Below, one piece after another: positions 19,504-27,019 of a DNA stretch of 64,000 bases (position 1 is its first letter; the number at the start of each line of letters is the position of its first letter). Source of the DNA: Lewinellaceae bacterium (GTDB lineage Bacteria; Bacteroidota; Bacteroidia; Chitinophagales; Saprospiraceae). The DNA lies in contig JADJSY010000036.1 in NCBI GenBank assembly GCA_016711435.1, forward strand, positions 14,203 through 78,202, given 5' to 3'. The notes beneath the pieces are model-generated. The model was not told the DNA's origin. It made no database searches and was given only the letters and a program-made list of their open reading frames with translations. The translations under genes and the position numbers were made by a program.

Positions 19504-21147
19504 ATGTCTGCCAAGCAAATCAGCTTTAATACAGAAGCACGCGAGAAACTCAAAGAAGGCGTCGACGCCCTTTCCAATGCGGTGAAAGTCACCCTCGGCC
19601 CAAAAGGCCGCAACGTGGTTATTCAAAAATCTTTCGGCGCGCCGATCATCACCAAAGACGGTGTGACAGTCGCCAAAGAAGTCGAACTCGAAGACCCCAT
19701 CGCGAACATGGGCGCTCAAATGGTGAAAGAAGTGGCCAGCAAAACTGCCGATGCGGCAGGTGACGGTACCACGACCGCTACCGTTCTGGCACAAGCCATC
19801 GTGACTGCCGGTCTGAAAAACGTAGCCGCCGGTTCCAACCCGATGGACCTGAAACGCGGTATCGACAAAGCCGTTAAAACCATTGTGGCCGATCTGAAAA
19901 AACAAACCGAGCAAATCGGCGAAGATTTTGGTAAAATCCAGCAAGTGGCTGCTATTTCTGCCAACAACGACGAAACCATCGGTACCCTGATCGCCGACGC
20001 CATGAAACGCGTCAGCAAAGACGGCGTTATCACGGTAGAAGAAGCCAAAGGTACCGACACTTATATGGATGAAGTCATCGGTATGCAGTTCGACCGCGGT
20101 TACCTCAGCCCCTATTTCATTACGGATGCCGAAAAAATGGTAGCCGATTATGAAAACCCATACCTGCTGATTACTGATAAAAAAATCAGCAACATGCAGG
20201 ACCTGGTACCAGTGCTCGAAAAGAGCCTGCAAACCGGTCGCCCGCTGCTGATTATCGCAGAAGACGTCGACAGCCAGGCATTAGGCGTATTAGTAGTGAA
20301 CCGCCTGCGCGCCGGCCTGAAAGTGGTAGCCGTGAAAGCCCCGGGCTTCGGCGACCGCCGCAAAGCCATGCTCGAAGACATCGCCGTCCTCACCGGCGCT
20401 ACCGTCATCAGCGAAGAACAAGGCTACAAACTTGAAAACGCCGGCCTCGAACACCTCGGCTCCTGCGAGCGCATCACTGTCGACAAAGACAACACCACCG
20501 TAGTAGGCGGTAAAGGCAATGCTGCCGATATCAAAGCCCGCATCGGCCAGATCAAACAACAAATCGAATCCACAACCAGCGATTACGACCGCGAGAAACT
20601 CCAGGAACGTCTTGCCAAACTGGCAGGCGGTGTGGCAGTTCTCTACATCGGCGCCGCTACCGAAGTGGAAATGAAAGAGAAAAAAGACCGCGTCGACGAC
20701 GCCCTGCACGCTACCCGTGCCGCTATCGAAGAAGGTATCGTTCCGGGCGGCGGCGTAGCCCTCGTGCGCGCCATCAACAGCCTGAAAGATATGAACGGCG
20801 TGAACGAAGACGAAACTTTCGGTATCGCTATCGTGCGCAAATCACTGGAAGCCCCTATCCGTATCATCGCTGAAAATGCAGGTGTGGATGGATCGCTGGT
20901 CTTCCACAAAGTATTGGATGGCAAAGGCGATTTCGGCTACAATGCCCGCACCAATGTGTACGAAGACCTGAAAAAAGCGGGTATCATCGACCCGACGAAA
21001 GTAACCCGCGTCGCATTGGAAAATGCAGCTTCTATCGCAGGCCTGGTGCTGACTACCGAGTGCGTCATCAATGACAAACCGGAGAAAAAAGCAGGCGGCG
21101 GCGGCCATGGTCACCCGGATATGGGCGGCATGGGCGGCATGATGTAA
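19504..21147 (+). CDS. groEL: Chaperonin GroEL
   Basis: 547 residues, the usual family length. Begins MSAKQISFNTEAREKLKEGV and carries VTLGPKGRNVV, the ATP-binding stretch DAAGDGTTTATVLAQ (about 84-98), the apical domain around ITDKKISNMQDLVPVLE, and the equatorial signature AAIEEGIVPGGGVAL. The tail GGMGGMM is typical of GroELs. It forms the double-ring folding chamber working with GroES just upstream. The gene is intact over 1.6 kb in a window with many frameshifts and ends at an intrinsic terminator (21214-21247). Confidence 0.98.
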   Translation: MSAKQISFNTEAREKLKEGVDALSNAVKVTLGPKGRNVVIQKSFGAPIITKDGVTVAKEVELEDPIANMGAQMVKEVASKTADAAGDGTTTATVLAQAIVTAGLKNVAAGSNPMDLKRGIDKAVKTIVADLKKQTEQIGEDFGKIQQVAAISANNDETIGTLIADAMKRVSKDGVITVEEAKGTDTYMDEVIGMQFDRGYLSPYFITDAEKMVADYENPYLLITDKKISNMQDLVPVLEKSLQTGRPLLIIAEDVDSQALGVLVVNRLRAGLKVVAVKAPGFGDRRKAMLEDIAVLTGATVISEEQGYKLENAGLEHLGSCERITVDKDNTTVVGGKGNAADIKARIGQIKQQIESTTSDYDREKLQERLAKLAGGVAVLYIGAATEVEMKEKKDRVDDALHATRAAIEEGIVPGGGVALVRAINSLKDMNGVNEDETFGIAIVRKSLEAPIRIIAENAGVDGSLVFHKVLDGKGDFGYNARTNVYEDLKKAGIIDPTKVTRVALENAASIAGLVLTTECVINDKPEKKAGGGGHGHPDMGGMGGMM

Positions 21148-21213
21148 TGAGTTATTAGTTATCCGTTATTGGTTATCTGTGTTGATAATCAGGCAACTGC
21201 ACTATGAATAAAG

Positions 21214-21247
21214 AAGGGTGCTATCGAAAGGTAGCGCCCTTTTTATT
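21214..21247 (+). terminator. Intrinsic terminator of groESL
   Basis: A 12-bp stem with two G-U pairs (AAGGGTGCTATC / GGTAGCGCCCTT) closes a GAAA tetraloop (21226-21229) and is followed by TTTATT. Confidence 0.8.
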
Positions 21248-21393
21248 AACTTGGAAATTGAACATTGGTCATTGAACATTGAACATTATGGAAATTTGTA
21301 ACTGGTTAGCATAGGGGCCAATCGTGAAAAACAATATTTGCACTTTTGCTCGGGCAGATCCTTCGCTACGCTGCTAATGAACCGCCCGTTTTA

Positions 21394-21424
21394 GTGAGGC
21401 GGTGACTGGCAGTCACCGCCTCAC
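21394..21424. repeat. 14-bp perfect hairpin
   Basis: GTGAGGCGGTGACT, loop GGC, AGTCACCGCCTCAC. It is nested in a weaker palindrome (GAACCG near 21380 with CGGTTC near 21431). There is no U-run, so it is more likely an interspersed palindromic element than a terminator. Confidence 0.65.
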
Positions 21425-21569
21425 TTCTTTCGGTTCATTCAGTTTGATCGATGCCGAAGGCGGCGTGCCGCCTCAGGAGTAGCGCCTGATTAACTTCCAA
21501 TGGATACTGCAAAGGAAGCGCTGAACAGAACCCGCGTTATTTTGTTTGATTTTCTCACAAAAACAAGCC

Positions 21570-22277
21570 ATGAAATTTAAACAAAAAAACTACCTGATCG
21601 TCGGCGCTTCCTCCGGCATCGGCCGGGAAATTGCCCGTCAACTTTCCATAGAAGGCGCCTCCGTCTGGACGGTAAGCCGACACCCCTCCCCCGATGCCGC
21701 CCCCGGCGAAACATGGACGGAATCCGACGTGACAGCCGCTGATTTTTCTTTGGGTGAATTGCCGGAAGTTTTACACGGGCTGGTGTACTGCCCCGGTAGC
21801 ATCAACCTCAAACCTTTTCATCGTATCAGCGCGGAAGATTTTCGCAAAGAACTGGAAATCAATACAGTGGGTGCTTTTCGTGCTATTCAAATGGCGCTCC
21901 CAGCCTTAAAAAAAGGAAACGGCCTGGCATCTGTGTTGCTGTTTTCAACCGTTGCCGTTCAGACAGGCATGCCTTTTCACGCAGGCATCGCGGCTGCCAA
22001 AGGCGCCCTGGAAGGACTCTCCCGCGCATTGGCCGCCGAACTGGCGCCCGGCATCCGGGTCAATTGTATCGCCCCTTCCCTGACCGACACGCCGCTCGCG
22101 GCAGGCTTGCTCAGTTCGGACGAAAAACGCCAGAACGCTGCCAACCGACACCCCCTGCGCCGCATTGGCAGCACGGAAGACATGGCAGCGGCTGCCTTGT
22201 TCCTGCTGTCCGATCAGGCAGGATTTATCACCGGGCAGGTGTTGCATGTGGATGGCGGAATGGGCGCCATAAAGTAG
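21570..22277 (+). CDS. SDR-family protein lacking the usual catalytic Tyr
   Basis: The preferred start is the ATG at 21570 (MKFKQKNYLIVGASSGIG); an in-frame ATG at 21546 adds eight residues. It has a Rossmann fold with the NAD(P) motif GASSGIG (about 11-17), an NTVGAF segment matching the NAG motif, and a C-terminal GQVLHVDGG characteristic of enoyl-reductase-like SDRs. The active-site segment reads FSTVAVQTGMPFHAGIAAAK, so the Ser is present but the position four before Lys, normally Tyr, is Ile. Known SDRs without this Tyr may have altered or no reductase activity, so substrate and activity are unknown. It is followed by a 121-bp inverted repeat. Confidence 0.85.
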   Translation: MKFKQKNYLIVGASSGIGREIARQLSIEGASVWTVSRHPSPDAAPGETWTESDVTAADFSLGELPEVLHGLVYCPGSINLKPFHRISAEDFRKELEINTVGAFRAIQMALPALKKGNGLASVLLFSTVAVQTGMPFHAGIAAAKGALEGLSRALAAELAPGIRVNCIAPSLTDTPLAAGLLSSDEKRQNAANRHPLRRIGSTEDMAAAALFLLSDQAGFITGQVLHVDGGMGAIK

Positions 22278-22296
22278 TTATGAGTTATGAGTTATG

Positions 22297-22417
22297 GTAA
22301 CTGTTTAGCCGGTGGGATGGAGAGCGGAATTTATTCCGCCTTTTAAAGATTGCTAAAAGGAACAGCCTTAAAAGGCGGAATAAATTCCACCCTCCATCCC
22401 ACCGGCTAAACAGTTAC
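22297..22417. repeat. Inverted repeat, 49-bp arms, between SDR and DUF1080 genes
   Basis: The arm from 22297 (GTAACTGTTTAGCCGGTGGG...) and the arm ending 22417 (...CCCACCGGCTAAACAGTTAC) match over about 49 bp with two or three differences and a loop of about 22 nt. There is no U-run. The word is unlike the other gaps, but the architecture is the same. It lies between tandem plus-strand genes. Confidence 0.8.
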
Positions 22418-22485
22418 GATTTTTTTAATAAAGCGGCATTAAATATGAATAGTTTTGTCGCTATAACAAGGACAAAACAATCGAA

Positions 22486-22752
22486 ATGCCCAACAACATC
22501 CTCCTGACTATTGCCGCAGCAGTTGCGTTCGCAAGCTGCGCGCCCCGGACAACTAACGCTTCGGCTGAAAAAAGTATGACCGCAGGTCAAACGGCTACGC
22601 CTGTCAGCCTGTTCAACGGCAAAAACCTCGACGGCTGGCATACAGACGTGCCGGATATGGATAAAAACCCTGACCTGGCAAGCCCGTTTTGTGGTCAGAA
22701 ATGGCCTGTTGGTGAGTCTCGGCAACCCCAAAGGCCATTTGATTACCAATGA
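22486..22752 (+). CDS. DUF1080 (3-keto-disaccharide hydrolase-like) lipoprotein, N-terminal part
   Basis: Begins MPNNILLTIAAAVAFASCAP, a lipoprotein signal with lipobox AFASC. The DUF1080 opening SLFNGKNLDGWHTDVPD follows (about residues 42-58). The frame is lost after SPF at 22690. Dropping one T of the T4 run at 22687-22690 joins it to the next frame (SPFVVRNGLLVSLGNPKGH). DUF1080 proteins include 3-keto-glycoside hydrolases/lyases that act on oxidised disaccharides in the periplasm, and the lipobox fits that location. Confidence 0.8.
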   Translation: MPNNILLTIAAAVAFASCAPRTTNASAEKSMTAGQTATPVSLFNGKNLDGWHTDVPDMDKNPDLASPFCGQKWPVGESRQPQRPFDYQ

Positions 22753-23206
22753 GATATACCAGAATTACCGGCTCGAAGTGGAATATCGCTTCTCCGCCGT
22801 ACCCGGCAACTGCGGTGTCCTGATCCACGCTTCCACGCCGCGCGCCCTGTACAGCATGTTCCCCCAATCGCTGGAAGTACAGATGCAGCACGAAAACGCC
22901 GGCGATTTCTGGTGCATCCGCGAAGATATTACCGTGCCGGATATGGAAAAAAGACGCGGTCCGAAAGAAAAATGGGGAACCGGGGAAGGAAAAGAACGCC
23001 GCATCCTCAACCTCACAGACGGCTCTGAAAAACCGGCTGGCGAATGGAATACGATGGTGATAGAATGCCTCGGCAATGAGGTGAAAGTCTGGGTCAACGA
23101 CATCTTGGTCAACCACGGTACAAACTGTACGGCTTCCAAGGGCCGGATCGCCCTGCAGGCGGAGGGGGCGGAAGTGGAGTTTAGGAAAGTTGTTATTGGT
23201 TATTAG
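22691..23206 (+). CDS. DUF1080 (3-keto-disaccharide hydrolase-like) protein, C-terminal part
   Basis: 171 codons continuing the jelly-roll DUF1080 domain: NEIYQNYRLEVEYRFSAVPG, NCGVLIHAST, QSLEVQMQHENAGDFWCI and the closing strand GRIALQAEGAEVEFRKVVIG, all typical. The GTG assigned as its start is internal. Together with 22486-22752 the protein is about 240 residues, normal for a single-domain DUF1080 lipoprotein. The gene ends against a large inverted repeat and converges on korB. Confidence 0.85.
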   Translation: MVRNGLLVSLGNPKGHLITNEIYQNYRLEVEYRFSAVPGNCGVLIHASTPRALYSMFPQSLEVQMQHENAGDFWCIREDITVPDMEKRRGPKEKWGTGEGKERRILNLTDGSEKPAGEWNTMVIECLGNEVKVWVNDILVNHGTNCTASKGRIALQAEGAEVEFRKVVIGY

Positions 23207-23374
23207 TTATCAGTTATCAGTTATCAGTTATCAGTGTGAAAGCGTTTGGTATCAGTTTGGAGTTTGGTATGTGTTTTTACAAGCTCCAAAGGGTGGAAAT
23301 AACATGCCAAACTCCAAACTGATACCAAACGCTTCCACACTGATAACTGATAACTGATAACCGATAACTAATAA
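23198..23374. repeat. Inverted repeat with about 74-bp arms (TTATCAG word) between convergent genes
   Basis: Left arm 23198-23272: repeated GTTATCA words, then GTGTGAAAGCGTTTGGTATC and AGTTTGGAGTTTGGTAT. Right arm 23303-23374 is its imperfect reverse complement. The left arm overlaps the stop region of the DUF1080 gene and the right arm ends 17 bp from the korB stop. The same words (GTTATTAGTTATCAGTGTGG, GCGTTTGGTAT) recur at 55341-55627. Confidence 0.85.
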
Positions 23375-23390
23375 CCGATGACCAATCCCC

Positions 23391-24443
23391 TCAGCGAAAT
23401 TCTTTGTTAATTCCCTCCAGCACCCCGCTTCCCGGGCACAAATCCTGTTCTTTCAGGCTGTTCAGCGGTTGCGGCACCGTTTCAATTAAGTCGTGCAGGT
23501 CTTTGCTGTGGGTATCCACAAACAGCAGGCCGGTCAGGATTTCACCCTTGTTGCGGGAGCTTTGCAGGCGTTCCACAGCAGAGTGCCGGTCGGTAGGGTC
23601 CCAGCCTTCGGCGAGTTTGTGCAGTTCAATGACGGAATGGTCGTGGAGTTCGATTCGTTTGGTAGTGCCTTCCTCGTAATTCGTGGTGATTTCCTCTTTT
23701 TCCGGCACCAGGTCGATGGCCGAAGTAGCCTCCATGTGTGCGCGCACATAGTCGTACGATTTGGTGGAGCCGGCGTTGTTGTTGAAAGTTACGCAGGGCG
23801 AAATTACGTCGATAAACGCAAAACCGTTGTGCGACATCGCGGCTTTAATCATAGGCACCAGTTGACCTTTATCGCCGGAGAAACTGCGCCCGACGAAAGT
23901 AGCGCCCAATTCAAGGGCAAGTCCCACTAAATCAATCGTTTGGAAAAGGTTGGCAGAGCCGCTTTTATTGACCGAACCGAAATCGGCCGTGGCAGAATCC
24001 TGTCCTTTGGTGAGGCCGTAGCAGCCGTTGTTCATCACGATGTACACCATATTGAGGTTGCGTCGGATGATATGTACAAACTGCCCCATTCCGATAGACG
24101 CAGTATCGCCGTCGCCTGAAACGCCGAGGTATAGCAGTTTGCGGTTGGCCAGACTGGCGCCCGTGGTGACCGAGGGCATACGACCGTGTACGGAATTGAA
24201 ACCGTGCGAGTTGCCGAGGTAGTAGGCAGGCGTTTTGGAAGAACAGCCGATTCCCGACAATTTCGCCACCTGGTGCGGCTCGATGTTCATTTCAAAACAA
24301 GCCTGTATGATGGCGCCGCTGATCGAATCATGCCCGCAACCCGCGCATAAAGTGGATAAAGCGCCTTCGTAATACTGGCGCGTATATCCCAGGTCATTTT
24401 TGGGCGATTCTGGGTGTCTGAAAGCCGGACGTATGAATGACAT
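23391..24443 (-). CDS. korB: 2-oxoglutarate (2-oxoacid):ferredoxin oxidoreductase, beta subunit
   Basis: 350 residues. It carries CAGCGHD (33-39), GIGCSS (65-69), the thiamine-diphosphate motif GDGD (110-113) and the matching NNGCYGLTKGQ (138-148). This is the TPP/4Fe-4S subunit that decarboxylates a 2-oxoacid and passes electrons to ferredoxin. The substrate is taken as 2-oxoglutarate from gene content and subunit layout, but pyruvate or branched oxoacids are possible. korA lies upstream on the same strand (121-bp gap). Confidence 0.93.
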   Translation of the reverse strand: MSFIRPAFRHPESPKNDLGYTRQYYEGALSTLCAGCGHDSISGAIIQACFEMNIEPHQVAKLSGIGCSSKTPAYYLGNSHGFNSVHGRMPSVTTGASLANRKLLYLGVSGDGDTASIGMGQFVHIIRRNLNMVYIVMNNGCYGLTKGQDSATADFGSVNKSGSANLFQTIDLVGLALELGATFVGRSFSGDKGQLVPMIKAAMSHNGFAFIDVISPCVTFNNNAGSTKSYDYVRAHMEATSAIDLVPEKEEITTNYEEGTTKRIELHDHSVIELHKLAEGWDPTDRHSAVERLQSSRNKGEILTGLLFVDTHSKDLHDLIETVPQPLNSLKEQDLCPGSGVLEGINKEFR

Positions 24444-24564
24444 AAGTAGTTATCCGTTAAATAAAGCAATTGCATTGGCAAAAGGCAATGTTAATGAGTT
24501 CAAGAATTGTTCAAACTAAGCTTTATACTTATATGATTTTTGCTTGAGGTCACCTCTTTTTATT

Positions 24565-26412
24565 TTAAGAATGTTGTGCTTCTGCGTGTGCCTGACCATT
24601 GGAGGCATTGTGCAGGGTGCGGCTGATTTGTTTGGTAATCGCTTCGGCAGTAATGGGCATACCGTCGTAATTCAGCACCGGAATCAATTTAAACGGATCG
24701 ATCTCCAGTTCATTGATCAAAATGGAGCGCATCTGCGCATCGCGGTTTTGTTCCACAATGTATACCGTTTTATGGCGCCCGATAAAGTCGCGCACAGCAT
24801 TAGAAAAAGGCGTCGCTCTGATCCGCATGGCATCCATCGGCACACCCGCCGCTTCCAATTGTTCTATTGCTTCCAGGGCCGCATACGTGGACGTTCCAAA
24901 AAAGATCATGCCCTGATTGCCTTTGTCTTTTTCCTGGTAAAATTCAGGCGCAGGAACCAAATCTTTTGCCGTATTCCATTTTTTAAGCAGGCGATCCATG
25001 TTGCGCACATAAGGTTCGCTGTCCTCCGTGTACCTGGCCATTTCGTCGCGGGAAGAGCCGCGGGTGAAATAGGAGCCTTTCGTCGGGTGCGTACCCGGAA
25101 TCGTGCGGTATGGAATACCGTCGCCGTCGACATCCTGGTAGCGGCCAAACTGCTGGAGTTTTTCCAGGTCATCGGCGCTGTGTACTTTACCCCGGTCGTA
25201 ACGACGCTGGTCGTCCCACTGGAAAGGCGGCGAAAGGTGGTCGTTCATACCGAGATCCAGATCGGTCATAACCAGAACGGGCGTTTGCAAGCGCTCTGTC
25301 AGGTCGAAAGCGTCGGCTGTGAAGTCGAAACATTCCTTTGGCGTGGCCGGAAACAGCAGCACCTGTTTGGTATCGCCGTGTGAAGCATAAAAAGCCGAAG
25401 TCAGGTCCGATTGCTGGGTGCGGGTCGGCATACCCGTGGAGGGGCCGGTGCGTTGCACATCGATCAGCACGAGCGGAATTTCAGCAAAATAGGCCAGTCC
25501 CAGAAACTCACTCATGAGTGAAAGGCCCGGACCGCTGGTTGCGGTAAAAGCCCGTGCGCCGTTCCAGTTGGCGCCGATTACCATGCCGATTGCGGCCAGT
25601 TCGTCTTCCGCCTGCACTATCGCGTATTTATTTTTACCTGTTTCCCCGTCCTTGCGCAGGCGTTTGACGTATTTTTCAAAGGCATTGACGACCGAGGTGG
25701 AGGGCGTGATCGGGTACCAGGCGGCTACCGTGGCCCCGGCATAAATGGCGCCCAGGCCGCAGGCCGTATTGCCGTCGATCAGGATACTGTCGCCGATCAG
25801 GTCGCGGCGTTCCAGGCGCAAACCCAGCGGACAGGTATAATGGTCTTTGATGTATTGAATACCCAGTTCGAGGGCCTGGTAATTCGGTGGAATGAGCTTT
25901 TCCTTTTTGCGGAACTGATCGGCAACCAGCCCTTTCACTACCTCAATTTCTATGTCGAGCAACGCTACCAGCGCACCGACGTAGATCATGTTTTTCAACA
26001 ACTGGTGTGAGCGTGTATCCGTCGCAAAATGTTGCCGGCACAATTCAATCATCGGAACACCAATGTAATGAATGTCATCGCGGAGCAGACTTTTATCAAT
26101 TTCACGGGTGTTATCGTACATAAAATAGCCGGAGGGGCGAACCGAATCCACATCCTTCTTCATACTTTGCGGATTGACGCTCACCATAATATCGACGCCG
26201 GCGCGGCGTCCCAAATATCCGTGTTCATTCACGCGCACTTCATACCAGGTAGGCAAACCCTGAATATTGGACGGGAAAATATTTTTAGGCGTCACCGGCA
26301 AACCCATTCTGAAAATGGATTTGGCAAACATGTTGTTCGCGCTGGCAGAACCGGTGCCGTTGACATTGGCAAACCGGATGACTAAATCGTTGATTGCTGA
26401 AAGTTGTTGCAT
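24565..26412 (-). CDS. korA: 2-oxoglutarate (2-oxoacid):ferredoxin oxidoreductase, fused gamma-alpha subunit
   Basis: 615 residues. Residues 1-190 are the gamma domain (FANVNGTGSASANN, GLPTWYEVRVNEHG), fused to the alpha pyrimidine-binding domain from about 213 (DGNTACGLGAIYAGA, then YPITPSTS at 233-240, AEDELAAIGMVIGANWNGA and TSGPGLSLMSE). The C-terminal region holds the domain ending FKLIPVLNYDGMPITAE. It forms the oxidoreductase with KorB. Its ATG at 26412 lies inside the current lspA frame, probably because lspA is frameshifted. Such enzymes serve either an oxidative TCA bypass using ferredoxin or reductive carboxylation; the direction cannot be read here. Confidence 0.93.
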   Translation of the reverse strand: MQQLSAINDLVIRFANVNGTGSASANNMFAKSIFRMGLPVTPKNIFPSNIQGLPTWYEVRVNEHGYLGRRAGVDIMVSVNPQSMKKDVDSVRPSGYFMYDNTREIDKSLLRDDIHYIGVPMIELCRQHFATDTRSHQLLKNMIYVGALVALLDIEIEVVKGLVADQFRKKEKLIPPNYQALELGIQYIKDHYTCPLGLRLERRDLIGDSILIDGNTACGLGAIYAGATVAAWYPITPSTSVVNAFEKYVKRLRKDGETGKNKYAIVQAEDELAAIGMVIGANWNGARAFTATSGPGLSLMSEFLGLAYFAEIPLVLIDVQRTGPSTGMPTRTQQSDLTSAFYASHGDTKQVLLFPATPKECFDFTADAFDLTERLQTPVLVMTDLDLGMNDHLSPPFQWDDQRRYDRGKVHSADDLEKLQQFGRYQDVDGDGIPYRTIPGTHPTKGSYFTRGSSRDEMARYTEDSEPYVRNMDRLLKKWNTAKDLVPAPEFYQEKDKGNQGMIFFGTSTYAALEAIEQLEAAGVPMDAMRIRATPFSNAVRDFIGRHKTVYIVEQNRDAQMRSILINELEIDPFKLIPVLNYDGMPITAEAITKQISRTLHNASNGQAHAEAQHS

Positions 26413-26926
26413 GATATTCAGGTACGTAACAGGTCTTTAGAAGTAGTAAGATAAAAGATCCAATCAGGAAAAATGTTCCGAACATAATGGAAACATCTGC
26501 CGCATTAAAAATACCGGTCTTAAAAAGGCCATAATGAATGTAAAGGAAGTCAGTCACCGAACCATAAGCGATCCGGTCATAGATATTGCCCGCTCCACCG
26601 CCAATAATACAAGATAAGGCGAAGAGCATCCGCTTCTGCATATCGATATGAAGCATTAGCCAGAACAACATGATGAACAATGCTGCACTGGGTAGTAAAA
26701 ACAGAAATATTTGTTTGGTTACCGGTGGAAGCGAATCGCCCAGGCTCAAAAAAGCGCCGGAATTTTCCACTTTGGTCAGCACCACATGATCTTCCACCAG
26801 CGGAATCCGCTCATGGTATTCCAGGCTGTTTCTGACCAAATTCTTTGACACCTGATCACAACCGACGTTGATCAGGATAATGGACAAAATGCCCAGGTAT
26901 CGCATTATTTTACTCAAATTCGTCAT
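26285..26926 (-). CDS. lspA: Prolipoprotein signal peptidase (signal peptidase II), tail probably frameshifted
   Basis: The family-like part is residues 1-165: MTNLSKIMRYLGILSIILIN, the region KVENSGAFLSLG, and the two catalytic-Asp motifs GNIYDRIAYGSVTDF and FNAADV, with four membrane segments. It cleaves lipid-modified signal peptides in the inner membrane, relevant to the lipoprotein at 22.5 kb. The frame then runs about 45 residues into korA (TCYVPEYHATTFSN onward), which looks non-native. Adding one base near 26432-26445 would give LLLLLKDLLRT and a stop at 26418-26420, five bp before the korA ATG, the expected length (about 170). Confidence 0.9.
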   Translation of the reverse strand: MTNLSKIMRYLGILSIILINVGCDQVSKNLVRNSLEYHERIPLVEDHVVLTKVENSGAFLSLGDSLPPVTKQIFLFLLPSAALFIMLFWLMLHIDMQKRMLFALSCIIGGGAGNIYDRIAYGSVTDFLYIHYGLFKTGIFNAADVSIMFGTFFLIGSFILLLLKTCYVPEYHATTFSNQRFSHPVCQCQRHRFCQREQHVCQIHFQNGFAGDA

Positions 26927-27019
26927 GTTAGGAGGGTTTATGGTTTATGGGTTTATGGGTTTATTGTTATGGGGGGGTCAGACCCCTCACAACTGGGGCC
27001 GGGGGGACGTAAGCGCCAC

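Larger units (their letters stand above)
21148..21569 (+). other. Gap after groEL: terminator and large hairpin
   Basis: Contains a TTATTAGTTATCCGTTATTGG word array directly after the groEL stop, the terminator at 21214-21247, and a 14-bp perfect hairpin at 21394-21424. No coding frame is supported before the SDR start. Confidence 0.55.
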
